Assembly: GCF_964340395.1 (NCBI RefSeq)
Contig: NC_135556.1
Location: 4,246,001-4,310,000 of the forward strand
Direction of reading: 5' to 3'
DNA: 64,000 nt
DNA from: Glandiceps talaboti
Taxonomy: Eukaryota; Hemichordata; Enteropneusta; Spengelidae
The position numbers were made by a program, and so were the translations under genes. Position 1 is the stretch's first letter. Every line of letters starts with the position of its first letter. Below the pieces are notes generated by a model. It ran no database searches, was not told where the DNA came from, and worked only from the letters and a program-made list of their open reading frames with translations. Below are positions 33,001 to 44,789 of this stretch, in pieces.

Positions 33001-33140
33001 CGGCTATAAAATGATCCATGACTCCATACAATATTGCTTCCTCATTCTTTTTCCCACGTGTTTTCATCAGATACCTTGCTATACATTTCTTGCAGATAAA
33101 CTACCTCAAATGTATTCCTTTTACACCAAATAAATATAAT
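30090..33140 (-). mobile_element. L1-Tx1-type LINE, degenerate, minus strand
   Basis: Read on the minus strand in several frames: endonuclease start (RNTFEVVYLQEM and WSHGSFYSRGVAML near 33000-33120), further endonuclease (MIVSGDFNIPFN and AVRTDHSAVVLNLSFSS), a linker (RSRAKWIEHGEKNTEYFLSL), reverse transcriptase (MKNNKSPGYDGLTLEFYKKK; GVRLGCPLSAQLFILCVEIL; TQLADDTTVFVKNEKS), the segment EPVKVLGVYIGYNK, and a C-terminal region (LLYLASVLPVPADVV, SEGGINLPSF). These are hallmarks of Tx1-clade LINEs. The ADD catalytic box is intact, but stops and frameshifts break the frame. It ends abruptly at about 30100 within the C-terminal region. Confidence 0.85.
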
Positions 33141-33745
33141 CGATCTTTTAATGATAGAACTAAAGCTCTGGATGTTTGCCAAGAAAATAACACCAGAAAG
33201 CAAGCTTCAAGCTTTCCACTGGAATTTTTTTATTTGTCGGCTTCCAAATGCCTTGAAACTTTCCCAATGGAAGAACAGAGATTCACCATTGTATGATTCA
33301 TGTAGGATGTATGACACTTACAAACGTATGTATTGGGACTGCATAATTGTTCAAAATGTCTGGCAATATATTGAAAATGTTTTGGGAAGACTTTTGAATT
33401 ACAATATGTCTTTAAACTTTAAAGTAATTGTTGGAGGGATTACCACATGTAAAAAAAAACTTTGAGAATCTACCAAACCTGATTATTCTAGTTGGTAAAT
33501 TGTCAATTCACAAGTATTGGACATGTAACCTTCACAATTATTATAAAGCTTCATCAACAATGGTTGCAAGAAACGAACTCCTAGAAAGAGCTCATTCACA
33601 AAATATATCACTATTACTTGAAATCCTTTCAATTTTTTTTGTCTCTAAACGTCTTTTTTTAATTAAGTTTATAAGGTACTGTTGAAATTATGTATTATTA
33701 TGTATGAAACTTTTCAAATTTAGAAATAAATTAATACTTAAAGAG
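33141..33745 (+). mobile_element. L1-Tx1-type LINE C-terminal and 3' fragment, plus strand
   Basis: ESKLQAFHWNFFICRLPNAL, then DSPLYDSCRMYDTYKRMYWD and QNVWQYIENVLG, match the extreme C-terminus of Tx1 LINEs (Cys/His-like DxC...YDTxxHMFWDC). It ends in an A-rich tract near 33740. It begins exactly where the minus-strand element's endonuclease end stops. Confidence 0.75.
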
Positions 33746-34039
33746 AAAAAAAAGGAATAGACACGATGGTTTAATACATACATTGACAGTTAACATTAAC
33801 AATGGCATAATTTTGAGTCCCTAAAATTCGTCAGCTAACATCGTCCGCGTCCGGAACATTTCTTTTATTGTCTATATATTCGATCTTATAATTTCCAAAT
33901 GAGCTATATGTGCAATTTTTTGAGATATGATTTGTCATTTTACTTGGACTATGAATTCTTCAACACACCCATCCTAAAAAAAGCAAATATAAACATGGCT
34001 GCCATGCTCCGGTTGCCATGCCATGTGTGTAGTTGGACA
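33746..34039. other. No gene recognised
   Basis: Unique A/T-rich sequence between the Tx1 tail and a tandem repeat block. Confidence 0.35.
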
Positions 34040-34310
34040 TCGTTATTTTTGTGTAGTTGCGTTTCTTTCCACTCAGCCTGCAAGAGCGGTATTGCCCCAT
34101 TATCTGTAACTGTTAAGAGAGGAAATAATATGTTTACAAGCTTTCTTTCCATTCAGCCTGCGCGCGATAAAGGTGTTGTTGTCTCGTTATCTGTACATTT
34201 AGCTGTTAAGAGTGGGGAGAAAGTTCAAGTGTTCTTTCTACTAAACATGCGATAGAGGTGTTGCCTTATTATCAGTAACTTTTAAGAGTGGAAAGAACAT
34301 TTACAGTGAT
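34040..34310. repeat. Imperfect tandem repeat, about 90-100 bp unit, three copies
   Basis: TTTCTTTCCA(C/T)TCAGCCTGC...GGTGTTG...TTATC(T/A)GTAACT...TTAAGAG(A/T)GG recurs near 34060, 34145 and 34225. Confidence 0.65.
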
Positions 34311-34564
34311 TTGCCAACTGCCTGTTGTGTTACTCAACAGACAGTGTTAACGTTGTTGATGGTCATAATAGCAGCGATGAATACCGCTTACTACATTCGG
34401 TATTCATCGAGTTTGAAACGAATTCATTACGTAATCTGCCTAGTAAACGTGTGTTTTCAATATTTCAAAAGAGATGATAAGATGATAAATAATCCGTCAG
34501 TTAGTAATGGTCGGAAATTTTCGCACTAGAGAAACGTGTTAAATTATTAAGAGCTGTTGGCGAA

Positions 34565-35900
34565 ATATGAATTCTATGCTCGCTTTGACAAGAAGAACTT
34601 TGAGAGCCCCCCCCCCCCTTACGCCTCGATACTGATCACGAAGCGTCGCCTTCTACTATCATCGAGTCTGATGTACGTAAGTGTTTTGTGAGTGTAAATG
34701 AACGCAAAGCAGCAGGTCCTGACGGTATTCCGTCTCGAGCCCTTCGTCATTGCGCTGACCAGCTGTCTATTGTATTTACGGATATATTCAATACCTCTCT
34801 TTCTTGGTGTGTTGTGCCGTCGTGTTTCAAGAAATCTACTATAATTCCTGTGCCAAAGAAATCACCAGTCAAGTGTCAGAATGACTATAGACCACTTGCA
34901 CTTACATCTGTCGTCATGAAATCTTTCAAACGTCTAATATTGCATCATATAAAGTCTGTACTGCCAAAAACTATTGATCCATATCAGTTTGCGTACCGTG
35001 CCAACCACTCTGTCAAAGATGCCGTATCTTTTGCACTTCACTCAGTGTTAACTCATCTAGACAAATGCAATTCCTCTGTACGAATGCTCTTTGTCGATTT
35101 CAGCTCTGCATTTAATACCATTATAGTCAGTTAGTCATTAAGCTATCTGATCTAGGAATTAGTTCTTCAATGTGTAGGTGGATCTTAGGTGTCTTTTTGT
35201 ATGATAGGCCACTAATTGTCAAAATTAATGACCATGTTTCCTCTTCAATAGTTCTAAATACAGGTGCTCCTCAAGGTTGTGTTTGAAGTCCTTTAATGTA
35301 TTTTCTTTTAACCTATGATTGTACTCTTTTGTGTGGTGATAATGTTATTGTTAAGTTTGCCGATGTTACCACTGCCATAGGTTTAATCACTGACATTGAC
35401 GAGTTTGTAGATAGAAATGAAATTGTAAATTTAATCAACTGGTGCAGTTCTACCACTCTTGAACTAAATGAATGTAAACAAATCCAACAAAGTTATTGTC
35501 GATTTTCGAAAGGTCGGTATGACTCATACCCCGATCGATATTCATGGTAGAGAAGTAGGAATTGTCAGCATTTTTTTTAAATTCCTGGGTATTCAACTTT
35601 CACACGCCTGCCGTGGCAATCAAATACTGAGTGATCACCTTGTAAAGAAAGCACAACAGCGTCTTTATTTTCTGAGACGTTTAACAAAATTTGGAATGAG
35701 TCGTAGTCCACAGTATTTCAGTCAATTTTATCGCACTGTTATAGAGAATACTTTAACGTATGTCATCACCAGTTGGTTTAACAACATCACCAACAATGAC
35801 TTTTTAAAGTATACAGAATTAAAGATAAAGGCTAATAATGATTTTTTCTTCATCTGGCAAGTCGGGGATATTCCAACTAGTGATCTCCAAAACGACGTAC
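34565..35900 (+). mobile_element. L2/Rex1-like LINE reverse transcriptase, degenerate
   Basis: [13 protein letters not shown] near 34570, then [107 protein letters not shown], a W...LxLNVxK region and FKFLGIQLS, ending IENTLTYVITSWFNN. The block order and wording match L2/Rex1-group LINEs. The catalytic FADD is FADV, there is a stop in the GCVLSP box, frameshifts separate the blocks, and a C13 run interrupts the 5' part, so it is dead. Confidence 0.85.
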
Positions 35901-36018
35901 AGTTATTATAATATATATTATGGTAGTTTGGTAAAAAAAAGGAATTATAACAAACAAAGTGAATTTCGTTTCATTTTATTTGTAATTCGGAAAACATTTC
36001 AAATTAGACTAAAATGTA

Positions 36019-36140
36019 ATGTTGTGTTATGTTCTGTTGTGCTGTGCTGTGCTATGCTGCGTTATGTTGTTTTGTGTTGTGTTGTGTTGTGTTGTGTTGT
36101 GTTGTGTTGTGTTGTACTGTTATGTGTTGTATTGCTTTAT
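36019..36140. repeat. (GTGTT)n / (GTGCT) pentanucleotide array
   Basis: About 120 bases with a clean GTTGT core (36069-36115). It may be a LINE-derived tail. Confidence 0.9.
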
Positions 36141-36714
36141 GTTATTATATGTGTAAGTGTTTAAAAGAGACAAAGTACCATTAAAAAGAATAATGACTAT
36201 ATTATCATAATAATGATTAAATAATCCAACGTGTTTCGGTGTTTATATAAATTTCAACCAACAACACTGTATACAAAAATCAACGGATGCTGCTGACAAT
36301 GAATATATACGAAGGCCTTACCCTTATGATATACATTCATTCATAATTAAAGGTTTGTAATTACTTGGTATAGCTGTAAGGGAACTTTGTAAGTTGAATA
36401 ATTATGTTCTTTAATAGCTGTTCGTCAATGGATATACATTGAAACTAAATATTGACAGTGATATTGTAAGGTAGAACGAGTTGATATTGCTTAGAACAGT
36501 CATATTCTTCACTGTTGCACATGGTTTCATGTTATGTTCTAAATAAATGTACAAGAGATGATGTATATTTATGTAGTGTGGGCAACTGGAATGGGACCGG
36601 TTTTAGTTTGTAAATGTGTTAGGCACAATAACTTACTCAAAATTATATAGACAATAAAAATAGTATAGGGTCACCTGTGGTTAAACGTACATGCATATTT
36701 AGTAGCTATATACA
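36141..36714. other. No gene recognised
   Basis: A/T-rich unique sequence with no open frame or repeat of note. Confidence 0.35.
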
Positions 36715-36920
36715 CGATAAATCAAATCAAGTTGGTTTATGGGTCCGCATTCAAAAATCAGCGCCCTTGTCGGCGATCAATTTCTGTACTGCCTGTGTAT
36801 AATATCGACCATTAATTAACATGTTTATGCAATGTCTGATTATTAGTATGTTTACATTTTTTCAGCGTGTGGTTGTCTGATCGAAAACTGATAGTCGAGT
36901 TACAACTTAATTGTGTAATT
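36715..36920 (+). repeat. Dispersed repeat, copy 2
   Basis: Partner of 25520-25710. Diverged but collinear (GGGTCC...CAAAAA(C/T)CAGCGCC...TAATTATT/TGATTATT...CTGATCGAAA). Confidence 0.6.
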
Positions 36921-37242
36921 TGAACATGATGACAGAGACAAAACCAAGCTTTCGCTCAAGATTTAAACTTGCCACTCCACTACCTAAAGATAATATTGAC
37001 CACTAATTAACAGATACAACGTGTATAATGTGTGTACAATGATGAATCAAGAAAAGTATGATATTTGAAATCTGCTAAATATGGTCTTCCCAACTTTTGG
37101 ATCAACGTCAAAATGTGTCCATAAAGTAGCGTTGTCCTAACAACACCTAGCATACCAATTCCAACCTAAATCATTGATACGTGCAACCCGTGTCGACGAT
37201 TGGCACAGGCAAAGTGTTGCATTAGGATTCGACAATGGTGAT

Positions 37243-37335
37243 ACCTACGAATGAATGAATGAATGAATGAATGAACGAACGAACGAACAATCGAACGAAC
37301 AAACAAATGAACAAACGAATGAATGAATGAATGTA
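37243..37335. repeat. (GAAT)n / (GAAC)n array
   Basis: About 90 bases; an outer GAAT block, an inner GAAC block, then GAAT again, the mirror of the array at 25752. Confidence 0.95.
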
Positions 37336-37799
37336 TGAAAAACAATGATCAAAATATTTTATATTAAAGTGTATGTAAATAGGTCACTAGTACTGCAAGA
37401 ATTGTTGTCATTGTCAATTTCGACTTCTAAATAATAGAACGTGATTCCACTAGAATCGCCATCGCTTGTTATGTAATCGGACATATTCGAAGTTCGTTCC
37501 GGTTGTGACGTCATGAAATACATAAACAACTTCGGCAATTTCCGGAATCTTTCCAAAAACATCAATTTTTCACTATCAATATCATACTTTTGTCAAAAAT
37601 GTCACAGAAATCTTTATTCACCTATGAAAACTACGTCATTTGCAGGCAAAAAGTCGGAAACTTTGGACACCTATTTACATACACTTTATCTGCAAGATTA
37701 ATCTCTCAAAGTTTCTCATCATTCATTACTTAAACTGCCCATAACGATACGATTGTGCACAGTAAAAAGAATTGATAACAGATAAGGAAGGTTATTATC

Positions 37800-37945
37800 C
37801 TAAACAATTGGAATTTGGTCTTTGCAATATTTGCGATATTTTTTCGAATTACATAAAAACAAAATTAGGATCGGCAGTAACATTAACTAGGTTGGGTCAG
37901 ATTACCGGAACCAAACTATTTTTTGGCCTTTAATCTCGGAAAGAT
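37800..37945 (+). mobile_element. Fragment of the dispersed hairpin element
   Basis: GATATTTTTTCGAATTACAT...TAGGATCGGCAGT...TAGGTTGGGTCA...CCGGAACCAAACTATTTTTTGGCC parallels 29770-29835 and 30020-30060. Confidence 0.5.
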
Positions 37946-38025
37946 TTTTTCCAATAATGATGGAAACACGGCCATACGGCTATTGAATATTGACTTACGT
38001 CATATCGTCGAAGGTACAACCACAC

Positions 38026-38210
38026 TTAACAGTCGTTATCGATAGTACAATATTTCATGGTAAGACACTGTCGTTCATCTTCATGTTCAACAACGGGAAG
38101 TGTCCCTCCCTTTGCTGCTGTTTTATGCCATAATAAAACTTTACCCTGTATCAGATCCTCGACGTAATAACAGACGTTACCGAATCCAGTCCAATACTCC
38201 GCGCATTGAT
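38026..38210 (-). CDS. Candidate terminal exon, cysteine-rich, possibly C-type-lectin-like
   Basis: An AACCAG acceptor at 38211-38212 is followed by 60 open codons to a TAA. The reading is QCAEYWTGFGNVCYYVED, then AAKGGTLPVVEHEDERQC and LTMKYCTIDNDC. The opening CxxxWTxFGNxCYYVxD and the later GGTLPVVEHEDE resemble the first half of a C-type lectin-like domain, though the expected central cysteine is absent. It could be the last exon of a secreted protein gene running to higher coordinates on the minus strand. No partner exon was found, so this is tentative. Confidence 0.4.
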
Positions 38211-39589
38211 CTGGTTATGTAGAATTGATGTAACTGAATAACTTGAATGATCAAACATGTATTTTCCATTCACTTTTTAGATATTTTCATAGATCACAAA
38301 GTGCAAGTTCCATACACAAAGAACCTACATACATTTGACAGCAATGTTGGCACTGCAACACACACAACTAGTGGATGTTGGGTTTCCAAGCAGTAACAGT
38401 GTTCTGAGTTTCCCCATACAGGAATACCACTGGGTTTCGTGATTTCCAAATAGTAAATGGTAAATTAAATCTGAATCAGGCTTGAAATAACTTCTGTTGT
38501 CTTTAATTGAGTGTGAGGTAGTATGCGAATACAAATGGAAACATAGGATAGTTTCATCATTATCATCATTTCAAGGACTTCAATTTTAATTAAAGGGAAC
38601 TCGAACAAACATGCATCAGGATATTTTTTTTTCTCTTGAAATTGGCTACATTATGTGTAGGGACCCAAGAAGTCATTTTCACCAATCCGGCATCATTCAG
38701 CTTCTAAAATGTTATGAAAATTGGCAAACCTGGCTGAGAAAAGATCTGCTAGGCTTCATTGAAGTGGGGCATTCTTGGGAAACAAAAAAGCTTGGAGTCT
38801 CTAATCTCTCTCTAAACAGTAACCTCAGTTCTGTAATGAGTACCTAACTTCCGAGTGCCAATAACAGGCGTCTTCTCAGCCAAATTCACTGATGTTTATC
38901 TCACTTAAAGTTTATATTTTTAGAGGCTGCGTGATGTAAAGTTATAAATATGACTTCTTAGTTGAGTACAATGAAATACAGCTAATATCAAATCAACCTG
39001 TTTTTTCCCTTTAAAAATGTATAACTTTGGATGTCAACTTTGAAACAGAATGCTCCGGTTTATTGCAGAAGTGGTTGATTTGCCTTAAATTAGTCTCAAG
39101 CTTTTCTTTGATGATTTACATCATGTAAACCTTGTGTCATGTTTGATGCTCAAATAATGAAGCAAAATGAACAAATTCAAGTCTCTAAAGGTACTGGAAT
39201 TTCTTGACCCCTTTCTCATTACACATATGTTTGCAATGTGTGAAATGGTTTATGAATAGCAGTACATAACTATTCAATCATCTAAATCTACACCAAGATT
39301 GCTAATTGCCAAAGAAAAGAAGTTAAGGTGTCAGACTTTCTCATGCTTAACATTCGTTTTCCATAGATTAGCCTAAATTTAATAAATTTCACATACAGCA
39401 AGTTATCACTTTGATGAGTAAAACATTGTAAACTCTTGAATGTACTGTATGAGCATATTCCAATGTACCACTCATGGAAATACATAATTGTGAATAAAAG
39501 TAAAGGAAAATGATAAGTGTAAAGTTGTATCAAACAGAAAAACTGCATGGTATTTTGAAATTGACCATATAAAATAAGAACATTAGAAT
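38211..39589. other. No gene recognised
   Basis: Unique A/T-rich sequence. The short frames at 38325-38534 and 38611-38847 have no supporting features. Further exons of the candidate at 38026-38210 could be here but none could be identified. Confidence 0.35.
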
Positions 39590-40285
39590 GTTACTGGATC
39601 ATTTATGATGAAAATTAAATGTTCCTTGTTCATTATATGTTAAAATTGAATGTTCCGGTATCATTCTTAGACAACATCACATTAGTACGATGTATTATGT
39701 ATGTCTGTGAATGGTTTTTTACTAAAATTGAATACAATGTACCCCTGGATCATTTGTCGTCACGTGAATATGTCCCTGGATCATTTAATGTTAATTCAAC
39801 GTTCCTAGATCATTCAGACACAATATCACATTAATATGTCCCTGGATCATTCAATCTCAAAATTCAATGTTCCTAGATCATTCTAAGACAATATCATATG
39901 AGGATGTCCCTGGATCATATTGTGTTTAACATTGAATGTTCCTAGATCATTCTAAGTCAATATAACGTTACTGTAGTAAAATGTATGTCCCTGGATCATT
40001 TTATGTTATATCGAATGTTCCTGGAGCATTGTTAGACAATATCACATTACAATGTCCCTGGATCGATGTTAGACAATATCACATTAGAATATCCCTGGAT
40101 CACCGACGTTAAAACTGAATGTTCCACATTGGTTGTAAAAGAATATCAAGCTACATGTACATTTTCCAAGAATCGTTTATGATACAATGTTCAAAGTTCA
40201 GTGTTGATAGACATTCCCACAGAACCCTTGTTCATTTTGAGATAAAATTGAGGAATTAGAATGTCTCTGCATCATTGTTAAAAGA
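39590..40285. repeat. Imperfect tandem repeat built on CCTGGATCATT / CCTAGATCATT
   Basis: About 15 copies of AATGT(C/T)CC(T/A)(G/A)GATCATT alternating with GACAATATCACATTA, in periods of roughly 45-60 bases, becoming degenerate towards 40280. Confidence 0.8.
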
Positions 40286-40794
40286 TATTGAATCACAATA
40301 ATCACAACCTACGTCCTGTCAAGGAAAGGTAATACTCACCAACTTCTAACTTCTCAGATGATGCGTGAACTGTTGTGGCTCCCAATTACACGAGCAAAAC
40401 GCAAAGTAGTCAAAAATAGCCGCGACTTTTTCGAATAGATTTACGCATGCGTGTGTGTTGTTCACGTATTTTCTCGTCGTGGCAGAAAATGACCCGGGGA
40501 CAGCTGATCCGGGGACTTTCTTCAGGGCCACTTTTATTTAGTCCCGAGCGCTACAACTTCCCTGTCTTTAATAGTCTGTACATTCTGATGACGTAAGCTT
40601 TCATGTTGACACTCGACATATATACATACGACACATACAGGGATGTGTGATAAAGTTGTCTCGATAGCCAATATACTACTCATGACCTCTTTTGACCTAG
40701 AAAACAATACAGTGTCACGTGACACAGACATTAAACAGAATATTTCACATTCAATTTTATGTTATTTAATGTTTTGTTCGTTTTTTATTTAATA

Positions 40795-40827
<33 letters not shown>

Positions 40828-41092
40828 TGTTGTTATAACTGTAGTAGGGAGTGGGTATACCATATTTAAATCACCATTCGCCAGAAACTCCACTTGGAAG
40901 TTCATCTGCGGTTTTCAATTAGTGTCCACCAAATATTGAAGCAATATAGAACTCACCAATACCATACAAATTCTCATATTTCTATCTGACAAGTTTGTAT
41001 TGTTACACGAGTACATTCACATTGACAGGTTGATTGGACATTCTTGTGGTTCATGTTAGCTTTTATTTAGACAACTAACAACTACAGTTCTA

Positions 41093-41130
41093 TGTATGTA
41101 TGTATGTATGTATGCATGTATGTATGTATG

Positions 41131-41164
<34 letters not shown>

Positions 41165-41186
41165 TGTATGCATGTATGTATGTATG

Positions 41187-41218
<32 letters not shown>

Positions 41219-41260
41219 CATACGTACGTACGTACGTACGTACATACATACATACATACA

Positions 41261-41290
<30 letters not shown>
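41093..41290. repeat. Self-complementary tetranucleotide array (ATGT)n-(ACGT)n-(ACAT)n
   Basis: TATG units to about 41222, then five ACGT units, then ACAT units to 41290. Because ATGT and ACAT are reverse complements and ACGT is its own complement, the array is a large palindrome. Its continuation is found at 47780-47842 beyond the LTR element. Confidence 0.95.
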
Positions 41291-41291
<1 letters not shown>

Positions 41292-41965
41292 GAAACGCTG
41301 TTGATCGGCTTACTGTGCAGTTTATCGATATTTAATGTTCAAACGGGGAAGTACTCACTCGCACTGCTGTTCCAAATCGTCAGTCTACTCCATTCAAGAC
41401 TATAACGTTGAATTAGCCGACCAATTAGTTTCTTCTCAAACCATCTCTTCTACGAGGTACCGTACCGACTTGAATTGTGTTGAGTAGAACTCACAACGAA
41501 ACATACGTATCTGGTTCAACGAACGCCAAGCTAACCACTTGGTTGATTTTATTACATGACCAATCTCCGTCTCCTCCTCTCCTCTCGAGATGGGCTAAAA
41601 ACCCCACTTAAATACATTTCAAAGTTTACACAAAATCTCTATTCTTAGAGTATGACGTATTCTTAAGTCTTATGATGAAAGACATCATCTGAGATCTAAT
41701 ATCCAATCACCTTCCCTAGATTAGTAATACAAGTTCATATCTCAAAGACCATAAAATAGTCATGTCATAATAAAACTTGTTGACAGTTCAATCGTACCTG
41801 GTACGAAATAGCGATGTTGAGATGTCAAAGACCTATGTTGTTACGCAACGGAATGTCACTGTATGTACAAAGTTTAAATGCTTTTGACTTCAATTTAGAG
41901 TTCATAATGAAAATTTACCAAAATGTCCTGAATGGATATATTTTAGATATGTGACTCGTAACACA
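41291..41965 (-). repeat. LTR of the Gag-only element (3' LTR in element orientation), complete
   Basis: Starts TGAAACGCTGTTGATCGG and ends CTCGTAACACA on the plus strand. Intact copy used to recognise the insertion in the other LTR, since it shows the uninterrupted sequence GTCATGTCATAATAAAACTT. Confidence 0.9.
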
Positions 41966-42184
41966 GCGCCCACCTTCACTGTGAAGCGCCCTCGCTTCAA
42001 CATAAATGATTGACATCTCTCCTCACGAAAAATATCGTACCATCTTGCCTAACTAAGAAATATAAAGAAAGTGAAATGTTAAAAAAATGAATCTAAAATT
42101 CATATGCAATACTTGAAATGCAATACTAGAGTAGTAATGCAACATTGTTTTAAATTAAAGTGAATCAGTTATCATGTGACTTAA

Positions 42185-43078
42185 CTAAATAAAGTTAAAA
42201 TAAATTGCATAACATGTATTACTATTTAATTGACGATCACTGTGCATTACACATGAAGGGCTAGTGTGTCCTGGCTTGTTACATAATCGACATACTGGTT
42301 CACCTGATCTGATCTGTTGACCTCCATAAGTTGGTCCATGTCTATTAGTCTTAAGTTCTCGAGAGTATGGATCAGATTTGAAAGTGTTCTGTCTTACCGC
42401 ATGACTTGTGAAATGTTGATCGTCCCTGTTTGGCTTGTCTTGTGATGTCATCTTCGAAATAAGCTGTTCATGTAGACGGGTATTCAAGTTGAGTGCGTCA
42501 GTAAGAGAGTCACATGTTTGCTGAAGGATGTCACGGTCGCTGGCCCCTGGATCCGATGTTGACTTTTCCACTCCCATTTTCCCTTGACCATCCAAATCCT
42601 GTACCATTTCTGCTAAACGTGCAAAATGCACTGCTTCTCTGAAGCTCGTTGGCTCTTTCAGAACAACAGGTCCAAATAACGAACGTCTCATCCCCTGCAA
42701 AAAAATACTCAAGATTTCCTCGCCATTAATATCTCTACCATAACGACACAATATGTCCCTTACACGAGATGCATATTCTTCAATATTCTCATCGTCACTT
42801 TGTTTGATTCTCTGCAAGTCTTGGTCCACTTTCCATCTTGGACCCCCATCTTGAAAACGCCCTATGAAAGCCTGTCGCACGTAAGCCCAGTTGACTGCAA
42901 CGTCTTCTGGTAATGATACAAACCATCGTTCGGCCTCTCCAGTTAGCAATAGAGTGAAGGTATGCAAACTTTGGTCATTGTTGTATCCTTTCAAACTAAT
43001 AAATGCATCGAATTTACAAAGCCATTTCTTCACTATTTCATCGCCTGTAAATTTGGGCGGCAATAGGTCAAGTCCCAT
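42185..43078 (-). CDS. Retrotransposon Gag (capsid and zinc knuckle), intact
   Basis: A 297-codon frame with an ATG start. The capsid-type region opens MGLDLLPPKFTGDEIVKKWL, with WLCKFDAFISLKG and LTGEAERWFVSLP, as in Ty3/Gypsy (Retrotrans_gag) proteins. Residues 263-276 are CRLCNKPGHTSPSC, a CX2CX4HX4C zinc knuckle that binds RNA. Such Gag proteins assemble the cytoplasmic particle that packages element RNA. No protease, reverse transcriptase, RNase H or integrase follows: only about 220 bases separate the stop from the LTR. The element would therefore depend on enzymes from another element. Confidence 0.85.
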   Translation of the reverse strand: MGLDLLPPKFTGDEIVKKWLCKFDAFISLKGYNNDQSLHTFTLLLTGEAERWFVSLPEDVAVNWAYVRQAFIGRFQDGGPRWKVDQDLQRIKQSDDENIEEYASRVRDILCRYGRDINGEEILSIFLQGMRRSLFGPVVLKEPTSFREAVHFARLAEMVQDLDGQGKMGVEKSTSDPGASDRDILQQTCDSLTDALNLNTRLHEQLISKMTSQDKPNRDDQHFTSHAVRQNTFKSDPYSRELKTNRHGPTYGGQQIRSGEPVCRLCNKPGHTSPSCVMHSDRQLNSNTCYAIYFNFI

Positions 43079-44195
43079 TATGTGTTGTAAGTTGAAAAAA
43101 CGTTAATCATTAATACATCAGTGTCCATATAGTTACGGCAAATGAACATACTGGGTGCGGTCCATCAAGTTCAATCATACAACTGTTACAGTGTATTACT
43201 TAAGTGTCAATCGTTCATTTCGGAGTTCATTAGTTTCGGAGAATACAATGTCAGTTCTAGAACCAGATACATGGCCAAGCCCCGGATTTACTCCACCATT
43301 GAAACGCTGTTGATCGGCTTACTGTGCAGTTTATCGATATTTAATGTTCAAACGGGGAAGTACTCATCACTCGTACTGCTGTTCCAAATCGTCAGTCTAC
43401 TCCATTCAAGACTATAACGTTGAATTAGCCGACCAATTAGTTTCTTCTCAAACCATCTCTTCTACGAGGTACCGTACCGACTTGAATTGTGTTGAGTAGA
43501 ACTCACAACGAAACATACGTATCTGGTTCAACGAACGCCAAGCTAACCACTTGGTTGATTTTATTACATGACCAATCTCCGTCTCCTCCTCTCCTCTCGA
43601 GATGGGCTAAAAACCCCACTTAAATACATTTCAAAGTTTACACAAAATCTCTATTCTTAGAGTATGACGTATTCTTAAGTCTTATGATGAAAGACATCAT
43701 CTGAGATCTAATATCCAATCACCTTCCCTAGATTAGTAATACAAGTTCATATCTCAAAGACCATAAAATAGTCATGTCATAATAGTGGGTTTTCACCTAA
43801 GCGTAGACGAACGATATATGCAGACGGACAACTATTGATATGCAAATACGAACGTAAGCATGAATAGATGCCACGTATAAATCGACTGAAACCTCATTAA
43901 TCTATTGACAATATTTAACGTCTTCAGCCCGAGTGGGTGAAAGAGAATGTTTCCTTTGTCAAGTAACTTGCATTTCATTATCACAAGCTTACAGATTTGT
44001 CAATACATTTCTTGTACACCTGTTTGCAGGTGTTAATGAATTAAAAGAACATGGCGATTGGTTGATGGGTTTGGAATTGCAAGCTTGAGACGAGAACGTA
44101 TTGATTTTGCACGATTTGAACCATCTGTTCACTTTCCTTCTAATTCTTTTTAAATATAGAATTCATGTAATATGTTAGAAATAGTTATCATAGTA

Positions 44196-44489
44196 ATTCG
44201 AACACGTGCTCCAGGGAATTGTGAAAAAATGGCCGGGTGCGGACGTGTTATCCGGGTTCCTGTGACACGTACCGAACGTCAATTGATTTTGGAAGCTATG
44301 GGTCAGTATGCTAACAATTGTCAACTGATAGCAGATCATGTCCGTGCATGACACATTCTTCCTCGAGATGTGCAAGACATTTACATTATTCGTTCTGCTA
44401 CTGTAGTAAGACGTAGAATAAGGGATGTTGTCCAACGTCATCAGAACAGGTCATTGTTCGCACAAATAGGAAACGACCAGAATTTATGA
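44196..44489 (+). pseudogene. Broken small reading frame inside the 3.8 kb TIR element
   Basis: 98 codons with a single in-frame TGA. It reads MAGCGRVIRVPVTRTERQLI, EAMGQYANNCQLIADHVRA, stop, HILPRDVQDIYIIRS and TVVRRRIRDVVQRHQNRSLF. The basic, helix-rich composition could be a DNA-binding part of a transposon protein. Unrecognised; inference only. Confidence 0.4.
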
Positions 44490-44789
44490 CAGGGTGGACT
44501 CGGAATATTGTGATCATGTTGAACACGTTATGATTATTGATACCTTGATAGCCAGTTATAAAGGATGTATAGTGTGTTTCGTAATGGTGCTGGTCGACAA
44601 TACACAACAACCCGATCGTCGAATGCATACGTCATGACTACATCAACGTTAGTTAAAGTTTCACAGCTTTTTGCAACACTTTTGGACTAGAGATCGGTTA
44701 TTTGTTCCCGGCTTCTTCGCCTCATTGGCTTCATGCATTCACAAAACAAGTTACTTGACTGTGCAGACAGGGAAAAAAATAGAAACAAA

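Noticed and set aside
42185-43078. Domesticated single-copy capsid gene
   Set aside because: The frame is flanked by matching LTRs with TG...CA ends and a candidate primer-binding site, so it is part of a retrotransposon; domestication is not shown.
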